From Verrucomicrobiales bacterium (GTDB lineage: Bacteria > Verrucomicrobiota > Verrucomicrobiia > Verrucomicrobiales > DEV007), in NCBI GenBank assembly GCA_029213265.1, contig JARGNG010000037.1, positions 1 to 45,266 of the forward strand: a stretch of 45,266 nt of DNA. Reading direction: 5' to 3'. Made by a program: the position numbers and the translations under genes. Under the pieces are notes generated by a model, which saw only the letters and a list, made by a program, of their open reading frames with translations, searched no databases and was not told the DNA's origin. Position 1 is the first letter of the stretch, and every line of letters starts with the position of its first letter. Positions 8,951 through 17,521 of the stretch are shown piece after piece.

Positions 8951-10387
8951 ATGAAATCAATTCGCCCGCTCCTGTTTGCAGGATTCCTTTTCGCTTCCGG
9001 TTCGGCTTTGGCCGGCGGCCCTAACATCCTTCTCATTCTCGCCGACGACCTCGGATGGAGCGACCTCGGCTGCTATGGGAATGAACTTTTCGAGACCCCT
9101 CATCTCGACCGGTTCGCCTCGGAAGGAATTCGTTTCACACAGGCCTATGCGGCGGCACCGATTTGCTCGGCTTCCCGTGCCGCCCTGCTCACCGGGAAAA
9201 CACCCGCCCGTCTCGGCTTTGAATTCGTGACGAAAGACAAGCCGGGCTACCAACCGAACTTGACCCCGCTCCGGGCACCACCTTTCACACTGAATCTGGA
9301 TCTCGCGGAAACGACCTTCCCGGATATCCAGGCCCGGTCAGGGCGGCCGTCTGCCTTTTTTGGAAAGTGGCATCTCAATCAACACTATCAACGCTACCTC
9401 GGCTGGAGCCCCACCCATGGCCCGAAGGCTCACGGGTTCGTGACGGCAGAGGAGGACTTCGGGAGCCACCCCTATGCCTACTGGAAAGACAAAAAGGAGC
9501 GTACCTTTCTCGATCTGCCCAAGGGAGTTTTTCCGGAAGACACCCTCACGGATCGGGCCATCGATTTCATCACGAATCCGGGTGGTGAATCTTTCTTTTG
9601 CATGCTGTCCCACTTTTATGTGCACGACCCGGTTCACACGAGAGCGAAATGGCTCTACGAGCACTACCTCGAAAAAATTCCTGACACACACCCGAGAAAG
9701 GAGGTGCTCGCAAAATACGGGGCAATGGTCACGACGCTCGATCATCAGGTAGGGCGGGTCCTCGAGGCGCTCGATGATTCCGGAACCTCCGCCCTCGTCG
9801 TGTTCACTTCCGACAATGGTGGTCATCCCAACTACGCGGGCAATGCTCCCTTGAGGGGAAGCAAATGGAACCTCTACGAGGGAGGGATCCGGGTTCCTTT
9901 TATCACTCGTTTCGGGAAACGGAAGGAAGGAAAAACCTGCGACGTCCCGGTCTCCCTGATCGATCTCTTCACGACTTTTTCTGAATACCGGGAATTTACC
10001 GTTCCGGAGTCTGTCGAAGGAACTTCCCTGCGCTCCCTGATTCAAGACTCCCCCCATCCGATTTCCCCCCGCCCACTTTACTGGCACTTTCCCTACTACC
10101 ATCCCGAAAAGGGCTACGACGAAGCTCCTCCGGAAATCGGAATCGATGATGGCTTCACGAGCCAGACCCGACCTCACTCGGCGATTCGCAAGGGAGACTG
10201 GAAGCTTCTTCAATTCTACGAAGAGGACCGGGTCGAATTGTATCACCTGGGCGATGATTCTTTGGAAGCGAACGACCGCAGCGAAACCGATCAGGAAATC
10301 GCGGACACCCTGAAAAAGGAACTCGCATCCCTTCTCCGGAAGTCGAGCGCCCGCTTCCCGAGCCCTCACCCCGACTACCATCCATGA
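8951..10387 (+). CDS. S1 family sulfatase (first of three)
   Basis: Formylglycine-dependent sulfatase of about 478 residues with a signal peptide ending near residue 22. The start is placed at the ATG at 8951 because the signal sequence begins there; an ORF extension to 8888 adds only unlikely residues. ADDLGWSDLGCYG (from about residue 31) provides the Asp-Asp calcium ligands. The signature CSASR has Cys72 as the residue to be converted to formylglycine, followed by AALLTGK; SDNGGH supplies further metal ligands. It has Ala at the third signature position, which is seen in both Cys-type variants. It lies 69 nt after the sialidase-like gene and overlaps the next sulfatase by 4 nt (ATGA), implying translational coupling. 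The sulfated substrate is unknown. Confidence 0.93.
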   Translation: MKSIRPLLFAGFLFASGSALAGGPNILLILADDLGWSDLGCYGNELFETPHLDRFASEGIRFTQAYAAAPICSASRAALLTGKTPARLGFEFVTKDKPGYQPNLTPLRAPPFTLNLDLAETTFPDIQARSGRPSAFFGKWHLNQHYQRYLGWSPTHGPKAHGFVTAEEDFGSHPYAYWKDKKERTFLDLPKGVFPEDTLTDRAIDFITNPGGESFFCMLSHFYVHDPVHTRAKWLYEHYLEKIPDTHPRKEVLAKYGAMVTTLDHQVGRVLEALDDSGTSALVVFTSDNGGHPNYAGNAPLRGSKWNLYEGGIRVPFITRFGKRKEGKTCDVPVSLIDLFTTFSEYREFTVPESVEGTSLRSLIQDSPHPISPRPLYWHFPYYHPEKGYDEAPPEIGIDDGFTSQTRPHSAIRKGDWKLLQFYEEDRVELYHLGDDSLEANDRSETDQEIADTLKKELASLLRKSSARFPSPHPDYHP

Positions 10388-11799
10388 CCCGCCTTTTTCT
10401 CGCCCTTTTCCTTTTCCTGCCCGGCTTTTTGCAGTCCGGGGAAAAGAATGTTCTCTTTATCGTGGCCGACGATCTCAATTGCGCGATCGGACCGTACGGA
10501 GACAAAAACGCAATCACTCCGAATCTCGATCGCCTCGCCGGCCGGGGCATGACCTTTCTCAATGCCTACTGTCAGCAGGCCGTCTGCAATCCCTCCCGCT
10601 CCTCGTTCCTGACAGGACGCTATCCGGATGACACCGGCGTCGACGATCTCCGGAAGTCCTTCCGCACCGCCCTGCCGGATGTCATCACACTGCCGCAGGC
10701 CTTTCTCAGTGCCGGCTACTTCACCCAGTGCGCCGGCAAGATTTTTCACAACATGGGCGAAACCAAAGACCGCCAGTCCTGGTCGGTCGACGAGTATCTC
10801 TTCGAGGGAACGCATGCGGCTGACACCGTCTTTGCACAACTCCCGAAAGGCGAAAACCCACCGAAATACAAAGCCCCCGTCTCCGAAGCGCTCAACGTTC
10901 CCGACACCGCCTATCGCGACGGCCGCATCACCGAATATGCGGTCGAGGCCATTCGTCGGGTTGGAGAGAAGGGAAAACCCTTCTTCCTCGCGGTCGGCTA
11001 TTGGCGACCCCACCTTCCTTTCGTTGCTCCTCAGAAATACTGGGACCTTTACGATGCAGATGCCATCAGCGGCCCGGATCCGAGCGATCCTCCGAAAGAC
11101 GTTCCCGCGATCGCACTGCATCCGAACCGGGAAGTTCACGGATATGGGCTCGTTCCGGATGGCCCGGTCGACGAGGATCTGACCAAACATCTCCGACACG
11201 GTTACTATGCCTCGATCAGTTTTCTCGATGCGCAGGTCGGACAACTGCTCGACGCGCTTGATCGATCCGAACAAGCGGAGAACACGATCGTCGTATTTAC
11301 GAGCGATCACGGATTCCATATCGGCGAGCATGGTCTCTGGGCAAAAACGACCAACTTCGAGCTCGATGCGCGGGTTCCCCTCATCATTGCCGATCCTTCG
11401 CAGCCCGACTCGCATGCTCTTTCTCTCAATTCTCTTGCCGAACTCGTCGACCTGATCCCGACGCTTACGGAACTGGCGGGAGTTCCGACTCCACCCGGGC
11501 AGCAGGGCGACAGCCTCGCACCCCTGTTCACCGACGCCTTCGCTCCGGTCAACGAGTATGCCTTCACCCAGCACCAGCATCCCTTCTACGGGAAGTCACC
11601 GGCAACTCATTGGGGGTACTCGGTCCGATCGCTGCACTGGCGCTACACGGAATGGTGGAACATCAAAACCGGAGAGATTGATGAGCGGGAACTCTACGAC
11701 CACAAGAACGATTCGGGGGAGACGAGGAATGTTGTCGCAGCCCATCCTGACATCGCCAAGGAACTGAGCGAGGTCCTGCAGAAGCAATTTGGAAAATGA
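10384..11799 (+). CDS. S1 family sulfatase, iduronate-2-sulfatase-like (second of three)
   Basis: A 471-residue secreted sulfatase. After a signal peptide (about residues 1-18) comes the metal-binding VADDL segment, then the signature CNPSR with Cys68 as the formylglycine precursor, followed by SSFLTGRYPDDTGV. The GYFTQCAGKIFHNM segment and the downstream FTSDHGFHIGEHGLW motif are characteristic of the iduronate-2-sulfatase-like (S1_7) branch, which removes 2-O-sulfate from uronic or related sugars. Its start codon overlaps the stop of the preceding sulfatase by 4 nt, and its own stop overlaps the next start by 4 nt, so the three genes are likely translated as a unit. The exact sugar specificity is inferred from the family only. 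Confidence 0.93.
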   Translation: MTRLFLALFLFLPGFLQSGEKNVLFIVADDLNCAIGPYGDKNAITPNLDRLAGRGMTFLNAYCQQAVCNPSRSSFLTGRYPDDTGVDDLRKSFRTALPDVITLPQAFLSAGYFTQCAGKIFHNMGETKDRQSWSVDEYLFEGTHAADTVFAQLPKGENPPKYKAPVSEALNVPDTAYRDGRITEYAVEAIRRVGEKGKPFFLAVGYWRPHLPFVAPQKYWDLYDADAISGPDPSDPPKDVPAIALHPNREVHGYGLVPDGPVDEDLTKHLRHGYYASISFLDAQVGQLLDALDRSEQAENTIVVFTSDHGFHIGEHGLWAKTTNFELDARVPLIIADPSQPDSHALSLNSLAELVDLIPTLTELAGVPTPPGQQGDSLAPLFTDAFAPVNEYAFTQHQHPFYGKSPATHWGYSVRSLHWRYTEWWNIKTGEIDERELYDHKNDSGETRNVVAAHPDIAKELSEVLQKQFGK

Positions 11800-13142
11800 A
11801 GACTCTGGCTTTCTTTCTCCTGAGCCTTTTCGTGGCATGGAGTCCTCCCGCCACTTTTTCGGCCGAACGTCCAAACGTCGTTCTCATCCTCATGGACGAT
11901 TTCGGCCGGGAGCTCATCGGTGCCCTCGGCGGCGAATCCTACGCCACTCCGAATATCGACGCCCTCGCCCGGGACGGGATGACCTTCGAAATCTGCTACG
12001 CGACACCGATGTGCAGCCCGACGAGGAATCTGCTTTTGTCAGGGAAATACAATTTCCGGAACTACACCGCCTGGGGAGAATATCGATTCAACGACGAGCC
12101 GACTATCGCCAACACCCTTTCCGATGCCGGATACAGCACCGGTGTCGCCGGAAAGTGGCATCTCGGAGGATGGGAAGAAGAGCCGTTTGGACCGACCCGG
12201 GCGGGATTTCAGCACTACGCGACCTTCAACTACCCGGAACAACTGGCGGAAGACGACCTCGGAATCGGAAACTTTTTCTGGAACACCCATCTCTGGCAGG
12301 ACGGGGGGCGCAAGCGGCTCGGGGAAACCTATTCCTCCGCTGCCTTCCGCGATTTCTGTCTCGAGTTCATCGATTCCCGATCCGATGCAGACAAGCCCTT
12401 CTTCTTCTACTACCCGATGATCCTTACCCATCGCCCCTTTGTTCCAACGGACCTCACTGAGAAATCGGGCGCGAACCATCGTGGACGAAAAGGAGACCGG
12501 GTGCATTTCCCTGACATGGTCACCTACGTTGACAACACGGTCGGTGCGATCCGGAAAAAGCTGAAAGAAACGGGACAGGCCGATAACACGCTCCTCTTGT
12601 TTACGGCTGACAACGGAACCGACAACGTCTCCGATGCGAAAGAGCTGCGTTCGCAGTGGAAGGGACAAATGCTCAAAGGTGGAAAATACGTTCCTACCGA
12701 ACTCGGAGCCAACGTGCCGTTTTTCGCGGTCTGGCCGGGAACGGTCGCGCCGGGAAGTCGCTATTCGAAACCGACCGACCTGACTGACCTGCACGTCACA
12801 CTCGCCCACCTCGCCGGAGCCGGGAAGCCGGACAACCTCGACGGACATGATCTGACTCCCGTCCTGCTGGGAACCGGCGAATCGACCCGGCAGTATGCCT
12901 ACACCTGGGGAGTTCATGATTACTCCTCACGGAAGTACAAGACTCCGATCACCTACAAAGGCGAGCTTCTGCACATCCTCCGCGACGAGCGATGGAAGTA
13001 TCAAAGCGACAATACCCTCTGGGATCTCAAAGAGGGATGGCCGCAGGCTGAAACCATACCGAAAGGCGAACAAAAGGAAGTCCGTGAACGAATGCGGGCT
13101 GCCTTGCGGGCGCTGCGAAACTCCGAACCGAAACTCTGGTAA
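11796..13142 (+). CDS. S1 family sulfatase (third of three)
   Basis: A 448-residue sulfatase with a signal peptide (about residues 1-23). The metal site begins with LMDDFGRELIG. The signature reads CSPTR (Cys73), with Thr in place of the usual Ser, a variant common in some S1 subfamilies and still compatible with formylglycine formation. AGKWHLGGW and FTADNGTDN complete the active-site region. It overlaps the previous sulfatase by 4 nt and ends 9 nt before the symporter gene. Its divergence from the other two suggests that the three enzymes act on different sulfate positions of one glycan, which is inference. Confidence 0.92.
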   Translation: MKTLAFFLLSLFVAWSPPATFSAERPNVVLILMDDFGRELIGALGGESYATPNIDALARDGMTFEICYATPMCSPTRNLLLSGKYNFRNYTAWGEYRFNDEPTIANTLSDAGYSTGVAGKWHLGGWEEEPFGPTRAGFQHYATFNYPEQLAEDDLGIGNFFWNTHLWQDGGRKRLGETYSSAAFRDFCLEFIDSRSDADKPFFFYYPMILTHRPFVPTDLTEKSGANHRGRKGDRVHFPDMVTYVDNTVGAIRKKLKETGQADNTLLLFTADNGTDNVSDAKELRSQWKGQMLKGGKYVPTELGANVPFFAVWPGTVAPGSRYSKPTDLTDLHVTLAHLAGAGKPDNLDGHDLTPVLLGTGESTRQYAYTWGVHDYSSRKYKTPITYKGELLHILRDERWKYQSDNTLWDLKEGWPQAETIPKGEQKEVRERMRAALRALRNSEPKLW

Positions 13143-13151
13143 GAACCGCTT

Positions 13152-14627
13152 ATGAATCCTGACTCTCACCCCCTTCGTTTGACCGACCTGGTCGTCCTCG
13201 TCGGTTACCTCATCGTCGTTGTCGGACTCGGCATCTGGCTCGCAAAACGTTCCAAAACCACAGAAGGATTCATGGCCGCCGGAGGTGCCCTCCCCGGCTG
13301 GGCAGTCGGGCTTTCGATCTTCGGAACTTTCGTCAGTAGTATCAGTTTCCTCGCCAACCCGGGCAAAGCCTTTGACGACAACTGGAATCCGTTTGTCTTC
13401 GGGCTTTCCCTTCCCATCGCGGCCTGGATCGCAACCCGCTACTTCGTCCCCTTCTTCCGGAGGACAGGCGAGGTCTCCGCCTACACTCACCTCGAAGCCC
13501 GATTCGGTCCCTGGGCCCGGGTCTATGCGGTGGTCTGTTACCTGCTCACGCAAATGGGCCGTGTCGGAACCATTCTCTACCTCGTCGCTCTCGCGCTCGC
13601 GCCTCTGACCGGCTGGAGCGTCTTCACGATCATTATCGTGACCGGGATCCTCGTTACGGTGTATACCCTGATCGGGGGGATTGAAGCCGTGATCTGGACT
13701 GACGTAGTTCAAAGCCTTGTCCTGACCCTTGGCATCTTTCTTTGTCTCGGCGTGATTTTTACAGGGATGCCCGAAGGCGCCGGACAGGTTTTCTCGATCG
13801 CCAAAGAAGCGGATAAATTTTCCCTGGGCAGTTTCGGAAGTTCCCTTACCGAACCGACCTTCTGGGTCATTCTGATCTTCGGGCTGTTCATCAACCTCCA
13901 GAACTTTGGAATCGACCAGAGCTACGTGCAGAGATACGCCACCGCTGAAAGCGAAACCGCAGCGAAGAAGAGTGTCTGGCTCGGTGCTTTGCTCTACGTT
14001 CCCATCTCGGCTCTGCTCTTTCTCGTTGGCACCGGACTTTTCGCCTTTTACCAGGCCCAGCCCGACCTGCTTCCCGAAACGATCGGAAAGGGTGACAAGG
14101 TATTCCCCCACTTCATCGCAACTGAGCTGCCCGTGGGCATCACAGGTATTCTCATTGCCGCCGTTCTCGCCGCCGCGATGAGTTCGGTCGACTCTTCGCT
14201 GAACGGTTCAGCCACCCTGACCTGGTGCGACATTGTGAAGCGATTCAGCAAAACCGAACCTTCGGAAGCGACGGGAATGAAGGTCCTTCACGGAGCGACC
14301 ATTGCTTTCGGCATCATAGGAACGGGCGCAGCCCTTGCCATGACCCGGGTGCAGAGTGCTCTCGACGCCTGGTGGAAGATTTCCTCCATCTTTTCTGGCG
14401 GAATTCTCGGTCTCTTTCTGCTCGGTCTCATTGTGAAGCGAGCCAACAACGTCGCCGCTGTCACCGCCGTCACGATCGGCGTGCTCCTGATCTTCTGGAT
14501 GAGTGCGCCCTGGCTTCCGGAAGCTGTTCGCCCTGCTCTTCACGGCAACCTGACGATCGTCGTCGGCACCCTGACCATTTTCCTCGTCGGACTTCTCGTC
14601 AGCCGAATCTCTCCTCAGAAATCCTGA
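13152..14627 (+). CDS. Sodium:solute symporter (SSS family)
   Basis: A 491-residue integral membrane protein with about 13 hydrophobic segments spread over its whole length. SSS-family hallmarks include the early GFMAAGGALPGWAVGLSIFG and TFVSSISFLANPGKAF stretch, the GGIEAVIWTDVVQSLVL segment and the AAAMSSVDSSLNGSATL segment that contributes to sodium binding. Related carriers move sialic acid, sugars or carboxylates into the cytoplasm. It lies 9 nt after the last sulfatase and 3 nt before an aldolase gene, so its likely cargo is the monosaccharide freed by the secreted enzymes upstream. The substrate itself cannot be read from sequence. Confidence 0.93.
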   Translation: MNPDSHPLRLTDLVVLVGYLIVVVGLGIWLAKRSKTTEGFMAAGGALPGWAVGLSIFGTFVSSISFLANPGKAFDDNWNPFVFGLSLPIAAWIATRYFVPFFRRTGEVSAYTHLEARFGPWARVYAVVCYLLTQMGRVGTILYLVALALAPLTGWSVFTIIIVTGILVTVYTLIGGIEAVIWTDVVQSLVLTLGIFLCLGVIFTGMPEGAGQVFSIAKEADKFSLGSFGSSLTEPTFWVILIFGLFINLQNFGIDQSYVQRYATAESETAAKKSVWLGALLYVPISALLFLVGTGLFAFYQAQPDLLPETIGKGDKVFPHFIATELPVGITGILIAAVLAAAMSSVDSSLNGSATLTWCDIVKRFSKTEPSEATGMKVLHGATIAFGIIGTGAALAMTRVQSALDAWWKISSIFSGGILGLFLLGLIVKRANNVAAVTAVTIGVLLIFWMSAPWLPEAVRPALHGNLTIVVGTLTIFLVGLLVSRISPQKS

Positions 14628-14630
14628 TTT

Positions 14631-15545
14631 ATGAAACCGAATTTTCGCGGGATCATTCCGCCCATGATCACTCCCCTGACCGGGCGTGACAGCCTCGACA
14701 TTGACGGCCTCGAACGCCTCGTGAACCGCATGATCGACGGTGGCGTGGCCGGGATTTTCGCACTAGGTACCACCGGTGAGGCACCCAGCCTGAGCTATCG
14801 GCTTCGACACGATCTGGTCGAGCACACCTGTCGATTCGTGGACGGACGGGTTCCTGTTCTTGTCGGAATCACGGACACTTCCCTCATCGAATCCGCCAAG
14901 CTGGCAAAGGCCGTCGCCAACTTCGGGGTCGATGCGGTCGTCACTTCTGCGCCTTTCTATTTTCCTGCAGGCCAGCCGGAGCTCCGCGAATACCTGGAGG
15001 AACTTCTGCCCGAGCTTCCCCTTCCCATCATGCTCTACAATATGCCGGCCCTGACAAAAACTTCTTTTCACCGGGAAGTCGTGACATGGGCAATGAACCA
15101 GAAGAAGATCATCGGACTGAAAGACAGCTCGGGTGATCTCGTCTATTTCAAGAAAATGCTGCGTCTCGCGGCCTCGCAACGGCCCGACTGGTCCTTCCTC
15201 GTCGGCCCCGAAGAACTTCTCGCGGAAGCGGTATTTGCCGGCGGACACGGGGGCGTCAATGGCGGCGCCAACCTCCATCCCCGTCTTTACGTCGATCTCT
15301 TCGAGGCCGCCAGCGCCGGGGATCTGAAGCGCTCCCGGGAACTCAGTGCAAAGGTCCTCGCCTTGAGTGACGCCATCTACTCGGTTGGCCAGCACGGCTC
15401 CGCGATTATCAAGGGGCTCAAGTGCTCCCTCTCACTTCTCGGCATCTGTGACGACTTCATGGCTGCCCCGTTTCACCGCTTTCATAAATCGGAACGAAAC
15501 ATCATCCGGGAACATCTCACCGAGATTCAGCTTCTTCCCGTCTGA
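14631..15545 (+). CDS. DapA/NanA superfamily aldolase (dihydrodipicolinate synthase or N-acetylneuraminate lyase-like)
   Basis: A 304-residue TIM-barrel aldolase of the class I, Schiff-base type. The GTTGE phosphate/carboxylate-binding motif is at residues 46-50, the catalytic Tyr136 lies in MLYNMPA, and the Schiff-base Lys164 lies in IIGLKDSSGD; both positions match the family closely. Enzymes of this fold include dihydrodipicolinate synthase, N-acetylneuraminate lyase and several sugar-acid aldolases or dehydratases. Standing 3 nt after a sodium:solute symporter and in an operon with a sialidase-like protein, it is more likely catabolic (neuraminate lyase or 2-keto-sugar-acid aldolase) than a lysine-biosynthesis DapA. 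That preference rests on context, not on a diagnostic residue. Confidence 0.88.
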   Translation: MKPNFRGIIPPMITPLTGRDSLDIDGLERLVNRMIDGGVAGIFALGTTGEAPSLSYRLRHDLVEHTCRFVDGRVPVLVGITDTSLIESAKLAKAVANFGVDAVVTSAPFYFPAGQPELREYLEELLPELPLPIMLYNMPALTKTSFHREVVTWAMNQKKIIGLKDSSGDLVYFKKMLRLAASQRPDWSFLVGPEELLAEAVFAGGHGGVNGGANLHPRLYVDLFEAASAGDLKRSRELSAKVLALSDAIYSVGQHGSAIIKGLKCSLSLLGICDDFMAAPFHRFHKSERNIIREHLTEIQLLPV

Positions 15546-15591
15546 GATAAATCGGCTCTCTTGGAGCAAGCGGAGATAGCCGGTCCCATGA

Positions 15592-16932
15592 CTACAGCGA
15601 TTGTCTCCACGCGCGGAAACAGGTTCGGAAGCCCGTCGCAAAATCATCGGGCCGTTCTTCGATCCACTTCTCGATCATCTCCACGGGAAAATAGCGTCCG
15701 CAGTCGACCTCTTTTCCGTGCACACGAATTTTCCCCTGCGGTTCTGCGACAAAGACTTCGATAAATTCCAGATCGGTCTCCTCGGACGCATCAATCCTCG
15801 CGACGCGAGTGATCTCGCCTTTGGGACGAACCCAGACTTCCTCCCACATTTCCCGCCCGGCACATTCGAGATAGGACTCCCCCGGGTCGACGTGCCCGGA
15901 AGAACTGCTGTCCCATTTTCCTGCATGGGTATCTTTCAGGTGCGAGCGCTTCTGCAAATACAGCTCGCCTTGCTTGTTTGTCAGGAAGACATGGACGGCA
16001 CGGTGCAACAGCTTCCGTTCGTGGATCTCGGCGCGGGGCAAAGTATCGATCACCTCATCCTGCTCATTCACAACGTCGAGCGATTCGGTCGCTGATGGCG
16101 GCAACGAGGCACAGGGATGAGGGTCGAGAAGATTGGAAAGATCGACCCACTTTTCGAGGGACAATTCTTCGGCTCTTACTCCGGGCTTGAGAGAAAGAGC
16201 CTCGCAGATTTCCTCCCATTCCGCAGCATCAACCGCAATGTTGTTGTGGAGTTGCTTTCGACGCCGCGAAAATCCCTGCTTCACAGTCGAGGCAAACACG
16301 TCTCCCGAATGCGGCGGCAAATCGGTCTCCGATCTTGGGTCAAAGCGGACAATCGTTGAATCGATCGCCGGGCGCGGATGAAAAATCGCAGGCCCCACCG
16401 TTTTGATCGCGGTCATGTGCCAGCGCTCCTGCAGCATCAAGCCAAGGATGCTATACGCCTTGGTGCGCGGAACTGCGGTGAAACGATCCGCCACTTCCTT
16501 CTGCACCATTATAATCGCGCTGGTCACGGGGCTTGGCGCGTCGAGAAAACGCTGCAGGATCGCGTTGCCGGCCGAATAGGGAAGGTTTCCGATGAATTTC
16601 ACTCCGCCTTCGAGAAAGTGAAGGCGAACATCGTATTCGGTCGCATCTCCATGCACCACCTCGACTCCCAGGGGACCGTATTTTTCCGCGAGAAATTCCG
16701 CGAGTCGGCCGTCCTTTTCGATGAGGATCAATCGACCGACCTTACCCGCGAGATACTCCGTCAAAGCCCCGAATCCGGGACCGACTTCGATCACGGTATC
16801 GTCAGGCCCCGCCTGCAACTGCGCCGCAATCCAGCGGGAAACATTTTCGTCCACGAGAAAGCTCTGTCCCAGCTTCCGGCTGGGAGTCAGATCAAGACGG
16901 CTGAGATGGGTCTGAAGTTCGCTGAGATTCAC
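15592..16932 (-). CDS. rsmA: RsmA (KsgA) 16S rRNA dimethyltransferase fused to a Nudix hydrolase domain
   Basis: One uninterrupted frame encodes two enzymes. Residues about 1-265 are RsmA/KsgA, which dimethylates two adjacent adenines near the 3' end of 16S rRNA: LGQSFLVDE, the SAM-binding VIEVGPGFGALTEYL, and the catalytic NLPY at 116-119. After a short linker, residues about 285-446 form a Nudix domain of the YfcD/IDI-like type with the Nudix box from GHVDPGE (346-352) to REMWEE (360-365); the usual Gly near its end is Trp. The GTG at 16932 gives an N-terminus of typical RsmA form (MNLSELQ), though an ATG lies at 16983. The Nudix substrate is unknown. Such a fusion is unusual; the normal RsmA length is about 270 residues. 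Confidence 0.9.
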   Translation of the reverse strand: MNLSELQTHLSRLDLTPSRKLGQSFLVDENVSRWIAAQLQAGPDDTVIEVGPGFGALTEYLAGKVGRLILIEKDGRLAEFLAEKYGPLGVEVVHGDATEYDVRLHFLEGGVKFIGNLPYSAGNAILQRFLDAPSPVTSAIIMVQKEVADRFTAVPRTKAYSILGLMLQERWHMTAIKTVGPAIFHPRPAIDSTIVRFDPRSETDLPPHSGDVFASTVKQGFSRRRKQLHNNIAVDAAEWEEICEALSLKPGVRAEELSLEKWVDLSNLLDPHPCASLPPSATESLDVVNEQDEVIDTLPRAEIHERKLLHRAVHVFLTNKQGELYLQKRSHLKDTHAGKWDSSSSGHVDPGESYLECAGREMWEEVWVRPKGEITRVARIDASEETDLEFIEVFVAEPQGKIRVHGKEVDCGRYFPVEMIEKWIEERPDDFATGFRTCFRAWRQSL

Positions 16933-17023
16933 AGTGGGAACATGGCGCGAAAACGAACGGAGTCCAATCGCTAGCGTTTCCAATTAGAAAATCCATTCCA
17001 CCGTCTTGCGACGGCGGCTACGG

Positions 17024-17404
17024 TCATTCGTCCTCTTCGAAATTCGCCATGGTCTTTCCGTGAGGAGTCGGCAAACCGGAGGAATCGAGATTCACAAAAA
17101 CAATCTGATCAATCTTGATGATCGTATGGTGCGTCATGATGTTCCGAACCTCGCACTTCAAGGTGATGGAACTCCGCCCCAGTTTCACGACCTTCATCCC
17201 CATTTCCAGTACGTCACCCGCCCGCGCCGAGCTCACAAAATTGATCTCGGACATCAGCTTGGTCACGACATACGGGCTTTGCAGCATCGTGATCGTGTAG
17301 ATGGCGGCTTCTTCATCGATCCACTTTAGGAGGCTGCCGCCAAAGAGACTTCCATTCGGATTCAAATCCTCCGGCTTGATCCATTTTCGGGTCAGATATT
17401 TCAT
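17024..17404 (-). CDS. Hotdog-fold acyl-CoA thioesterase (YciA/BFIT-type)
   Basis: A small hotdog-fold protein of about 126 residues that hydrolyses acyl-CoA to free acid and CoA. The diagnostic stretch NPNGSLFGGSLLKWIDEEAA near residues 15-34 matches the N-x-x-G-x-x-FGG-x-x-L-x-x-x-D pattern of YciA-like thioesterases. A central SEINFVSSARAGDVLEMG strand pair also fits. The start is uncertain: ATG at 17404, 17419 or 17455 are all in frame, and the purine-rich GGGGGGAGGG lies just before 17419. I chose 17404 because family members begin shortly before the conserved motif. Acyl chain preference is not predictable. It lies about 90 nt downstream of no related gene, so its context is uninformative. 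Confidence 0.85.
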   Translation of the reverse strand: MKYLTRKWIKPEDLNPNGSLFGGSLLKWIDEEAAIYTITMLQSPYVVTKLMSEINFVSSARAGDVLEMGMKVVKLGRSSITLKCEVRNIMTHHTIIKIDQIVFVNLDSSGLPTPHGKTMANFEEDE

Positions 17405-17521
17405 GGTCGGGAAAAGCATACCCTCCCCCCAATCGGATTCATCCCTCCGCAGCAATCCGACACAGAAAATGCCCGAACCGGTGCACAGAAAGGCACGCCG
17501 GTTTTCGGGAACCGATACAGA

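Noticed and set aside
15592..16932. Two separate genes (rsmA and a Nudix gene) joined by a sequencing error
   Set aside because: The frame is unbroken, the linker is of normal length, and no start codon with a ribosome site is seen at the Nudix boundary. A true fusion is the simpler reading.
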